DNA of 9,287 nt from Bacteriovoracaceae bacterium. Lineage in GTDB: Bacteria > Bdellovibrionota > Bacteriovoracia > Bacteriovoracales > Bacteriovoracaceae. Positions 1 to 5,492 of this stretch are shown in pieces. The notes below the pieces were generated by a model that was not told the DNA's origin, made no database searches, and was given only the letters and a program-made list of their open reading frames with translations. The DNA lies in NCBI GenBank assembly GCA_023151145.1, contig JAKLJM010000062.1, forward strand, positions 1 to 9,287, in the 5' to 3' direction. Numbering within the stretch: position 1 is the stretch's first letter; each line of letters begins with the position of its first letter. Both the position numbers and the translations under genes were made by a program.

Positions 1-409
1 CATTGACCAGGGTTCCAGTATAATTTCCTGGGGCTGGATGAGTGACCATTCCTTGTGCTTTATTGACGATGACGAGGTGTTCATCTTCAAAAAGAATTTC
101 TAAGGGAATATTTTCAGCTTGTGCTTCCGCTGGCATCGGAGGTGGAAGATGGACTTCAATAACAGTTCCTGCCACCGGCATTTTTTTTAATTCTAATTTC
201 TGCTGGGGATTAGGGGATTCAAGAATGGTGATTTCACCTTTCTCAATTAAGTTTTTCAAAAATGTTCGAGAGAAATCAGTTATAGCGTTGTTTAAAAACT
301 GATCGAGTCTTTTAAAATTATCTCGATCACTTTCAGTTATCGAAAGAATTCGATATTCTGATTGTTCTTCATTGTTTTGATCATCGTTTTCAACATGTGT
401 TTCAGTCAT
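1..409 (-). CDS. rluD: 23S rRNA pseudouridine synthase, RluA/RluD family (5' part only)
   Basis: The first 136 codons of a minus-strand gene that leaves the window at base 1. RluD-type enzymes convert specific uridines of 23S rRNA helix 69 to pseudouridine during large-subunit assembly. After an acidic N-terminal tail (residues 1-18) comes an S4 RNA-binding domain at about 34-88 (RLDQFL, then SRTFLKNLIEKGEIT). The start of the catalytic domain follows at about 102-136 and carries the conserved motif PLEILFEDEHLVIVNKAQG followed by MVTHPAPGN. The catalytic HRLD aspartate should lie about 30 residues further on, outside the window. The ATG is 9 nt after the stop of the J/HTH gene and lacks a clear Shine-Dalgarno sequence, so translational coupling is likely. 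The family is secure; RluD rather than RluC or another paralogue is inferred from the S4 domain and the THPAPGN wording. Confidence 0.9.
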   Translation of the reverse strand, partial: MTETHVENDDQNNEEQSEYRILSITESDRDNFKRLDQFLNNAITDFSRTFLKNLIEKGEITILESPNPQQKLELKKMPVAGTVIEVHLPPPMPAEAQAENIPLEILFEDEHLVIVNKAQGMVTHPAPGNYTGTLVN

Positions 410-418
410 GCCGGCAAT

Positions 419-1210
419 TTACTTTGCTCTTTTCATTCTGGCCACATATGAATTTGCCACTTTGTCAGTCGATAATTTTAAACATTTAGCATATTGAAAA
501 ACAAAGCCACGAACATAGACTGGGGCGGGAAGTTTAGAGAAGTTTTCATCTTCAATATTCTGAATATGCATTTTAGATACTTTAGTCATATCAGCTAAAC
601 GTTCGATATCAACATTTTTATACTCTCTAATTCTCTTCAAGAATTCACCAGAAAATTCTAGGGCATCATTGATTTCTTTTTCTAACATATCATCTACAAC
701 ATACTCTAAGGCAAAACGTTTTTGATTAACCAGTTTAGCCACTTGTGATGATGGATTAGAAGCACCACCATTTGAGAGGGCAGGACCAGGTCCAAAATTT
801 TCTACGCTACTTAAAGATAAAGATTCTAAGTGTCTTTTGTCAGCTTCGCTTTCTTGAGAATCTGCTGCAGAAGATGGGACATATGTTGATTGTGCATTAG
901 AGTGAAGTGCATTTAAGCTCGCACGTAAGCTAGATGCAGATGTAGAAAGACTAAAGTCACGGTTAAAACCACGTGCTTCGTCGTATCTTTTTCTTTTAAC
1001 AGGATCAGATAAAATGGAATAGGCTTCATCAATCATTTCAAGAATATTTCGACATTCTTCTTGAGACATTAATGAGTAGAGGGCCAATGAATCATTAGAA
1101 TAAGCTTGTTTCGCTCTTTGGTAAGAGTGATAAATCTCTTCAGATCTTGCATTCGAAGGGATTTCTAAGATTTCATAATAATTTTTAGCATCGTTCATAT
1201 GTTCCATCAT
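419..1210 (-). CDS. Degenerate J domain fused to RodZ-type HTH (HTH_25) protein
   Basis: A 263-aa soluble protein with two recognisable ends. Residues about 8-80 follow the DnaJ J-domain pattern (NYYEILEIPSNARSEEI, then EAYSILSDPVKRKRYDEARG), but where the family has the DnaK-stimulating HPD the sequence reads SND (38-40), so ordinary co-chaperone activity is doubtful. Residues 85-180 are a Ser/Ala-rich linker. Residues about 185-258 match the cytoplasmic helix-turn-helix of RodZ (GEFLKRIRE, ERLADMTKVSKMHIQNIE, LPAPVYVRGFVFQYAKCL). No transmembrane segment follows, unlike RodZ. It lies 13 nt downstream of the MinD-like ATPase gene and 9 nt upstream of rluD, so it is probably co-transcribed with both. 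The start is ambiguous: Met1, Met2 and Met5 are all in frame, and an AGGA overlaps the first ATG, so Met5 (1198) may be the true start. A role as scaffold or adaptor for the ATPase is inference. Confidence 0.85.
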   Translation of the reverse strand: MMEHMNDAKNYYEILEIPSNARSEEIYHSYQRAKQAYSNDSLALYSLMSQEECRNILEMIDEAYSILSDPVKRKRYDEARGFNRDFSLSTSASSLRASLNALHSNAQSTYVPSSAADSQESEADKRHLESLSLSSVENFGPGPALSNGGASNPSSQVAKLVNQKRFALEYVVDDMLEKEINDALEFSGEFLKRIREYKNVDIERLADMTKVSKMHIQNIEDENFSKLPAPVYVRGFVFQYAKCLKLSTDKVANSYVARMKRAK

Positions 1211-1223
1211 CCTGAGGTAGTTC

Positions 1224-2180
1224 TTAATTAATATTTAATAAGCGATGAATAATTCTGTCGAAATTATTCACGAGAGATGAGTTTGGAAATTCCATCAGAA
1301 GTGGTTTTCTTTTCTTCACACTCTGCCAGACAGTTGCATCGTAATCCAAGTAACCAACGTAATCTAAATTTATTCCGAAATATTTTTTAGAAATAATTTT
1401 CATCGAAAAACCAATGTCAATATCAGCTTGAGTTCTTACTTGATTGATAATGAGTTTTGGATTTAATTTATTAATCTCGGATTTTAATTTCATTCCCATT
1501 GTAGGATTAATTTCAATAATACGGTTTACTAAATCAGCTGGAGTTGAATTTTGCGATAACTTAGCATTCATCGCTTGATCAATAAGTGGACCGATTTCTA
1601 AAAGTTCTTCCGCCATTTTAAGTTTACGATGGTAAACGGCCTTGATGAAACGATATGAATTTTCAATTGAAGTAGGTTCTGGCAGTGTCGTAATAATTCC
1701 TTGATCTGCAGAGATAAAGAAATCAATGGTATTTGATGTCGTTCCGGCACCTAGGTCTAGAATGACATAATCACAATTAAGCTCACCCAATTGTGAGAGT
1801 AGTTTTGCTTTGTGCATTTGTTTTAAGTTCGCGATACCTAAATCATCCTGGGCACCAGAGATGATAAACAAATTACTTATAGCTGTTGGAGTGAGGAGCT
1901 CTGAAAGATTTCGCACTTTTTTAGATAAATAATCAGAGAGTGTACGATCTGGAATAGGGACACCTAGGCAAGTATGAAGGTTTGCTCCACCAAGATCTAG
2001 GTCTATCGCTACTACTTTATGACCCATAAGGGCCAAACAAATAGATAAATTTGCTGTTACGAGACTTTTTCCCACTCCACCTTTACCACCGCCAATTGCC
2101 CAGACCTTAGGTTGTCTGGTTGGTGATAAATGCGTTTGAAATTCAGTACTTATGCCGCCAATATCGTCAAAAGTCGTCAA
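1224..2180 (-). CDS. MinD/FlhG-like deviant-Walker P-loop ATPase
   Basis: A 318-aa member of the MinD/ParA superfamily, ATPases that dimerise on ATP and position cellular structures such as division sites, flagella and plasmids. The deviant Walker A KGGVGKS is at 33-39, the switch I/A' motif DLDLGGANLHTCLG at 60-73, Walker B VILDLGAGT at 139-147, and the base-contacting NQVRT at 246-250. The overall shape resembles FlhG (YlxH), but the N-terminal DQA motif with which FlhG activates FlhF is not visible and no flhF is nearby, so FlhG itself is not claimed. The C-terminus (NNFDRIIHRLLNIN) could form a short amphipathic membrane-targeting helix; this is inference. The start is TTG: an in-frame TGA lies 27 nt upstream with no ATG, GTG or TTG between, and AAGGA sits 7 nt before the TTG. 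It is the first gene of the minus-strand operon. Confidence 0.9.
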   Translation of the reverse strand: MTTFDDIGGISTEFQTHLSPTRQPKVWAIGGGKGGVGKSLVTANLSICLALMGHKVVAIDLDLGGANLHTCLGVPIPDRTLSDYLSKKVRNLSELLTPTAISNLFIISGAQDDLGIANLKQMHKAKLLSQLGELNCDYVILDLGAGTTSNTIDFFISADQGIITTLPEPTSIENSYRFIKAVYHRKLKMAEELLEIGPLIDQAMNAKLSQNSTPADLVNRIIEINPTMGMKLKSEINKLNPKLIINQVRTQADIDIGFSMKIISKKYFGINLDYVGYLDYDATVWQSVKKRKPLLMEFPNSSLVNNFDRIIHRLLNIN

Positions 2181-2197
2181 GCTGCCATCCTTGTCAT
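2177..2197 (-). promoter_or_regulatory. Possible 6-codon leader ORF overlapping the ATPase start
   Basis: On the minus strand GAGGAGGG is followed 4-5 nt later by ATG ACA AGG ATG GCA GCT TGA (M-T-R-M-A-A). This is the strongest ribosome-binding site in the operon leader, yet it does not serve the ATPase frame. The mini-ORF's TGA overlaps the TTG start of the ATPase (TTGA), the arrangement seen in translationally coupled genes. Upstream, CCCTC can pair with GAGGG of the Shine-Dalgarno stretch (5 bp, 6-nt loop), which would mask it. Visible in sequence; function unproven and possibly coincidental. Confidence 0.3.
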
Positions 2198-2225
2198 CAA
2201 ACCCTCCTCAATGAGGGCCAAAGTT

Positions 2226-2254
2226 ATTATATGAAGAAAAATCAAGATTGTAAG
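2226..2254 (-). promoter_or_regulatory. Sigma-70-type promoter of the ATPase-J/HTH-rluD operon
   Basis: Reading the minus strand, -35 CTTACA (4/6 matches to TTGACA, 2249-2254) is followed by a 17-nt spacer and a perfect -10 TATAAT (2226-2231). Transcription would start near 2219, giving a 5' leader of about 40 nt. Its position just upstream of the first gene of a tightly spaced cluster supports the call. Confidence 0.65.
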
Positions 2255-2372
2255 GGGTAAACTTACTAATTAGTTGATTTAATTGAGTGCAAAAAGGCTG
2301 TAATTAATGCACGACGGTTTACAGGAACGGGGTTGTTTATTAATCTAACCATGTATCAGCCACTTGGCATGA

Positions 2373-2392
2373 ATACCCGACTTGGTCGGTAT
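2373..2392. repeat. Bulged inverted repeat upstream of the lipid-kinase-like gene
   Basis: ATACCCGACTTGGTCGGTAT: ATAC pairs with GTAT and CGAC with GTCG around a TTG loop, with a single bulged C. It ends 12 nt before the AAGGA ribosome site of the gene starting at 2416, so it could be an operator or a 5'-UTR hairpin. No convincing promoter was found between it and the divergent operon. The rest of the 235-bp intergenic region shows no other clear signal apart from the minus-strand promoter and leader. Confidence 0.35.
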
Positions 2393-2415
2393 AGTAACTT
2401 ATCCAAGGATACTGA

Positions 2416-3084
2416 ATGTTCTCTTCATTAATTCATCAAGTGAGAATTACTTCACCATTTCGTATGAGAAATGATCTTCACTTGGTAAGAAAAGCTTGGC
2501 ACATGGCAACAGGTCTTTTAGGTTTAGCAGTTTATTATAATAGCTCTCTTTCAATCGAAACAATCGCAGTCGCTCTTCTGGTTTTATCTCTCGCAGCCTT
2601 CCTCGTAGAATTTGTTCGTTTACGTAACGAAAATATAAATATGGTCTTAATGTCCGTAATGAAACCTTTTATGAGAGAGTCTGAAAAGACATCGGTTTCT
2701 GGTTTACCATTTTATGCTCTAGGCAGTGGACTAACCTTACTTATTTTTCCTGAGAAAATTGCGATTTTATCAGTCTTGTTTCTCATCTTTGCAGATCCTA
2801 TCGCTTCGGTATTTGGGATTCTTTACGGCAAAGATAAAATTCTTCCTAATAAATCCCTTCAAGGAACATTGGCAGCATTTACTGTTTGTTATTTGATCGC
2901 CATGGTTTACGGGATGAGATTTTCTAATCCTAATATGAATCTTCTTTGTTTCTCATTACTGGCTGGGATGATTGGTTCTATTTCAGAATTATGCTCACGT
3001 TATGTAGATGATAACTTATCTATTCCAGTTATTTCTGGAACAGGTCTTTATCTGGTTAATCATTATTGGATTCACGTTTTTTAA
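2416..3084 (+). CDS. SEC59/DGK1/VTE5-family membrane lipid kinase (CTP-dependent kinase-like)
   Basis: A 222-aa polytopic membrane protein resembling the family that includes dolichol kinase, yeast CTP-dependent diacylglycerol kinase and phytol kinase, which phosphorylate lipid alcohols using CTP. Family-like motifs in order are RKAWHMATG (25-33), ADPIASVFGILYGK at 126-139 with D127, the nucleotide-site KSLQGTLAAF (146-155), E191, and DDNLSIPVISG (198-208). Roughly six hydrophobic segments can be drawn (about 30-42, 47-66, 97-112, 114-135, 152-167, 175-190). The start is supported by AAGGA 6 nt upstream of the ATG. The substrate cannot be read from the sequence: diacylglycerol, an undecaprenol-type alcohol or another isoprenoid alcohol are all possible. 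The gene appears monocistronic, ending in a strong terminator and divergent from the ATPase operon. Confidence 0.75.
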   Translation: MFSSLIHQVRITSPFRMRNDLHLVRKAWHMATGLLGLAVYYNSSLSIETIAVALLVLSLAAFLVEFVRLRNENINMVLMSVMKPFMRESEKTSVSGLPFYALGSGLTLLIFPEKIAILSVLFLIFADPIASVFGILYGKDKILPNKSLQGTLAAFTVCYLIAMVYGMRFSNPNMNLLCFSLLAGMIGSISELCSRYVDDNLSIPVISGTGLYLVNHYWIHVF

Positions 3085-3092
3085 AATAAGCT

Positions 3093-3120
3093 GGGCCGAC
3101 AATGTCGGCCCTTTTTGTTT
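3093..3120 (+). terminator. Strong intrinsic terminator
   Basis: GGGCCGAC-AAT-GTCGGCCC is a perfect 8-bp GC-rich stem with a 3-nt loop, followed at once by TTTTTG and further T residues. It begins 8 nt after the stop of the lipid-kinase-like gene. On the other strand the hairpin is followed by AGCTTATTTT, so it may also work, less strongly, for the convergent Lon-domain gene, whose stop is only a few bases away. Confidence 0.92.
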
Positions 3121-3126
3121 TTGCTC

Positions 3127-3774
3127 TTAATTTTTCATCCCAGAAGCTTTATCCATTCGTTCAAATTCTTTCATCGCCATTGAAGTCATCAGATCCTCTT
3201 TTTCAAAAGGTGATTTAATTAAGGTGTCTAATAATTGAAACCTTTCTTGTAGAGAAGTGCTTTCAAGAATAATTTGTTTAATCTCACTGTCTTTTATCAG
3301 TAAAAGCGCCAAATGATCTAAAAGTTTATGAGGAGTGTTTAGTTCACTGAGAAAATCCTGACGATCTTTAACAGAAGAGACATGCTGAATTAACCATTCG
3401 TTTAAGATGTGATGAAACTTTTCTAAGCGTGCGAAATTTTCTATTGCTCCTGTTTCGTGATCAAGATAAGGAGTTGCATGAAAAACCGGAAAAGGAATTT
3501 GTTGTACGATTTTTTCTAAGTAAACTCGTTTTATTCCTCGAAGCATAACCTTTAGTGAGCCATCTTTTTTCTCTTCAATACTAATTATTTTTCCCATGGT
3601 CGCAACGGGTTTTGAATTTGATCCTTGAAACCACAAAGCGAGAGCGAGATCTTCCTCGTAGCAAGATGTGACTAGGTTTCGAGAAGGAGTATCGCTAATG
3701 ATTAAGGGAATAATTGTGTTTGGAAAAAACACATTATCAAAAAGATATAGAGTAGGTAGGATGTAATAAGCCAT
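3127..3774 (-). CDS. Stand-alone Lon N-terminal (substrate-binding) domain protein
   Basis: A 215-aa soluble protein matching the Lon protease N-terminal domain (LON_substr_bdg). The first strand and turn LPTLYLFDNVFFPNTIIPLII (6-26) corresponds to the Lon pattern LxxxxVFPxxxxPL. GKIISIEEKKDGSLKVMLRGIKRVYLEKI (about 61-90) matches the family's IxxIxxxxDGxxxVxxxGxxRxxI signature. A helical bundle follows (about 110-200). There is no AAA+ module and no Ser-Lys protease domain, so it is not a protease. Free-standing proteins of this type occur in many bacteria and their role is largely unknown; substrate binding or adaptor work is inference. The ATG lacks a strong Shine-Dalgarno sequence. It diverges from manA across an intergenic region with a large inverted repeat over its own -10 box. 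Confidence 0.85.
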   Translation of the reverse strand: MAYYILPTLYLFDNVFFPNTIIPLIISDTPSRNLVTSCYEEDLALALWFQGSNSKPVATMGKIISIEEKKDGSLKVMLRGIKRVYLEKIVQQIPFPVFHATPYLDHETGAIENFARLEKFHHILNEWLIQHVSSVKDRQDFLSELNTPHKLLDHLALLLIKDSEIKQIILESTSLQERFQLLDTLIKSPFEKEDLMTSMAMKEFERMDKASGMKN

Positions 3775-3813
3775 GAGTTATTCTAACCGAATGTCTCATT
3801 AGACAGTTTTGTT

Positions 3814-3852
3814 GCTTTAATCTAATATGATATTACCTAGTTAGATTAAAGC
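3814..3852. promoter_or_regulatory. Perfect 12-bp inverted repeat (putative operator) between divergent genes
   Basis: GCTTTAATCTAA (3814-3825) and TTAGATTAAAGC (3841-3852) are exact reverse complements separated by 15 nt. The right arm contains the minus-strand -10 hexamer TTTAAT of the Lon-domain gene, and the repeat spans its probable start point, so a bound dimeric regulator would occlude that promoter. A third partial copy, GCTTTAA, occurs at 3881-3887, just before the manA ribosome site. Not followed by a T-run, so a terminator is unlikely. Confidence 0.6.
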
Positions 3853-3872
3853 TTAAGTCTTAAAAGTGACAA
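3845..3872 (-). promoter_or_regulatory. Sigma-70-type promoter of the Lon-domain gene
   Basis: On the minus strand, -35 TTGTCA (5/6, 3867-3872), a 16-nt spacer and -10 TTTAAT (5/6, 3845-3850) predict a start near 3838 and a leader of about 64 nt. The -10 box lies inside the right arm of the inverted repeat. No comparably good promoter was seen for manA in the opposite direction. Confidence 0.5.
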
Positions 3873-3899
3873 TTATTTGAGCTTTAAAAGGACATTGAA

Positions 3900-4814
3900 A
3901 TGATTGAATTAAAACCGTTTTTATCAGAGAGAGTTTGGGGAGGAGATGAACTGAAGAGATTAAAAAAAATCTCGACGGAACAATTTCCCACACCACTTGG
4001 TGAAACATGGGAGATTTCCACGCATATAGAAGGTGAAAGTCGAGTTTGTTTAGATAATGATACTCAAACTCTCAAGCAATATTTAAAAAAAGAATTATCA
4101 TATTTAGTAAAGTTTATTTCTTGTGAGGATAATCTTTCGGTTCAAGTTCATCCTCATGATGAATACGCTAGGATGCACGAAAACTCTAAGGGAAAAACGG
4201 AGTGTTGGATTATTCTGGACGTAAAAGACAATGGTGGGATCTATCTTGGGTTTAAGCCTGGAATAACCAAAGAAATATTTCAAGAAAAAGTTCTTCATAA
4301 TCAAGATGTGTCAGAGTGTTTGAATTTTTATCCAGTAAGACCAGGAGATTTTTTTTATGTTCCAGCGGGAAGTGTCCATGCACTAGCTAAAGGAGTGACG
4401 CTGGTTGAAGTTCAACAGTCATCGGGTGTCACTTATCGAGTTTGGGATTGGAATAGACTAGGCTTAGATGGAAAACCACGAGAGTTACACGTGAAAAAAT
4501 CTTTTGATGTTTTAAATTTTAATGCTGATAAAAATAATTTAAATGCCTTTCGTTTTCAGCCTGACGTTTTTTCGACGATTGAACAAAACGTATTGGCCGA
4601 GCATGAAGATTTTCAATTGAAGATTATCAATATGAAAAAAAATGATAAAAAAAGCATCACAGTAGATCCTGCAAAAACAACTTCAATCGTCTTCTTAAAT
4701 GGAGAGTTTAGGAATAACAATCAAACGGTTCGTGGGTATTCGTCTTATTTACTTTCAGGTTCTGTTCTTGATGTTGAATGTGTAGAGTCAGGTTCATTTC
4801 TTCTGGTCAAATAA
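3900..4814 (+). CDS. manA: Mannose-6-phosphate isomerase, class I
   Basis: A 304-aa cytoplasmic zinc enzyme that interconverts mannose 6-phosphate and fructose 6-phosphate, feeding GDP-mannose for surface glycans or allowing mannose use. The zinc ligands expected for the cupin metal site are visible: Q82 and H84 in VQVHPHD, E101 in KTECW and H160 in VPAGSVHAL. R180 in the TYRVWDWNR stretch is the family's conserved arginine. The N-terminus has the usual FLSERVWGG and GETWEIS. The length matches the short Bacillus-type enzymes (about 315 aa) rather than the roughly 390-aa enterobacterial form. The ATG at 3900 is preceded by AAGGA with a 7-nt gap. It stands alone, divergent from the Lon-domain gene and convergent with the small secreted-protein gene; no plus-strand terminator with a T-run is seen after it. 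Confidence 0.95.
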   Translation: MIELKPFLSERVWGGDELKRLKKISTEQFPTPLGETWEISTHIEGESRVCLDNDTQTLKQYLKKELSYLVKFISCEDNLSVQVHPHDEYARMHENSKGKTECWIILDVKDNGGIYLGFKPGITKEIFQEKVLHNQDVSECLNFYPVRPGDFFYVPAGSVHALAKGVTLVEVQQSSGVTYRVWDWNRLGLDGKPRELHVKKSFDVLNFNADKNNLNAFRFQPDVFSTIEQNVLAEHEDFQLKIINMKKNDKKSITVDPAKTTSIVFLNGEFRNNNQTVRGYSSYLLSGSVLDVECVESGSFLLVK

Positions 4815-4819
4815 AAGGA

Positions 4820-4863
4820 AAATTAAAAAGGGCCAAAATACCTTTGGGGTAGCATTAAGGCCC
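4820..4863 (-). terminator. Probable intrinsic terminator of the small secreted-protein gene
   Basis: On the minus strand GGGCC (4859-4863) pairs with GGCCC (4830-4834) around a long loop, with an inner CCAAA/TTTGG pairing (4843-4847 with 4833-4837), and is followed by TTTTTAATTTT. The T-rich tail lies on the minus side only, so it suits the gene ending at 4890 and not manA. The two pairings compete at the base of the stem, which lowers confidence. Confidence 0.5.
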
Positions 4864-4889
4864 ATGGTTTCCTCGGGGGGAGAGGATGA

Positions 4890-5231
4890 CTATATTAATT
4901 TACAATTAAGTGGATAAGTAACTTCATGACCAGTCGGAGCTTTAATTACAATATAATCTTCAACTTCTGAAAAGTTTTTTACATCTTTAATGAAGATTGT
5001 GTGTTTTTGATTTTCAAAACTCACAGTTTTTGAAAAACCAGGTCCTGATTTTTTAGTTCTGGTTGCCAGTGATGCTAGTTTACGAGTAAATTTCTCGTCG
5101 CCTTCTTGATAGAAAGTAACGTCGCTATCATTAATGGCCATTACTTTATTCATTCTTGGAGTATGGCAAACTAAGTTTGCAAAAGAAGAAAAAGAAAAAA
5201 GTACTGATAAAAATAATATTGATGCTTTCAT
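4890..5231 (-). CDS. Small secreted protein of unknown function
   Basis: A 113-aa protein I do not recognise. Residues 1-18 are a clear Sec signal peptide (positive start, hydrophobic core SILFLSVLFSF, then SSFA with cleavage likely after A18). NLVC lacks the small residue needed before a lipobox cysteine, so a lipoprotein is unlikely. The mature part of about 95 residues has exactly two cysteines, near its ends (C22 and C110), suggesting one disulphide that closes a small beta-rich periplasmic or secreted domain. AGGTG lies 5 nt before the ATG. The leader directly follows a sigma-54-type promoter, so expression is probably conditional and dependent on an enhancer-binding activator. Downstream lies a probable intrinsic terminator. 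Function unknown. Confidence 0.8.
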   Translation of the reverse strand: MKASILFLSVLFSFSSFANLVCHTPRMNKVMAINDSDVTFYQEGDEKFTRKLASLATRTKKSGPGFSKTVSFENQKHTIFIKDVKNFSEVEDYIVIKAPTGHEVTYPLNCKLI

Positions 5232-5258
5232 AAAATCACCTCATCTGCTGTTATTTAA

Positions 5259-5275
5259 AGCAAGTGCTGTGCCAA
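5259..5275 (-). promoter_or_regulatory. Sigma-54 (RpoN) -24/-12 promoter
   Basis: The minus strand reads TTGGCACAGCACTTGCT, matching the RpoN consensus YTGGCACG-N4-TTGCW at every position except the G after TGGCAC. The invariant GG and GC are separated by exactly 10 nt. The predicted start (about 5248) leaves a 16-17-nt leader that contains just the AGGTG ribosome site of the secreted-protein gene. The activator-binding site should lie upstream, between this element and the divergent gene. Confidence 0.8.
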
Positions 5276-5429
5276 GAGCTAATTTTTGTGAAGACAATAA
5301 GTTAAATGTGCTCAAACTTAAAATCGTTCAAGAAATAGTGAAAAAAAACTATACCCTGTCTATTTATTAAACAATCTACTGCCTTTAAAAATTGCCATTC
5401 TTATAAAGAAAAACTTCAGATTAAAAAGC

Positions 5430-5457
5430 TCAAGTATTGATTATGTTGTACCGATAG
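5430..5457 (+). promoter_or_regulatory. Weak candidate sigma-28 (FliA)-like promoter
   Basis: TCAAGTAT (5430-5437; 6/8 to TAAAGTTT), 12 nt, then ACCGATAG (5450-5457; 6/8 to GCCGATAA). The spacing is one base longer than the enteric consensus. It would start transcription near 5463, just before the palindrome ahead of the gene at 5493. In AT-rich DNA a match of this quality can arise by chance. Confidence 0.25.
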
Positions 5458-5467
5458 GTAAAAAGAG

Positions 5468-5483
5468 TTTAACCCAGGTTAAA
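5468..5483. promoter_or_regulatory. Palindrome TTTAACC-CA-GGTTAAA (putative operator)
   Basis: Perfect 7-bp arms around a 2-nt centre, ending 9 nt before the ATG at 5493 and taking the place where a ribosome site would be expected. It could bind a small dimeric repressor or fold into a short hairpin that limits translation. The remainder of the 261-bp intergenic region (5232-5492) holds the sigma-54 element on the minus strand and otherwise no clear structure. Confidence 0.45.
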
Positions 5484-5492
5484 GTACACATT

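Noticed and set aside
42..302. Plus-strand open frame of 86 codons
   Set aside because: It lies wholly antisense to the clearly conserved rluD coding sequence and has no recognisable domain or ribosome site.
2364..2385. TTGGCAT... as a second sigma-54 promoter upstream of the lipid-kinase-like gene
   Set aside because: The -24 part is partial and no TTGC occurs at the required spacing.
5134..5370. Plus-strand 78-codon frame overlapping the small secreted protein
   Set aside because: Antisense to a gene with a good signal peptide, Shine-Dalgarno sequence and promoter; its translation shows no features.
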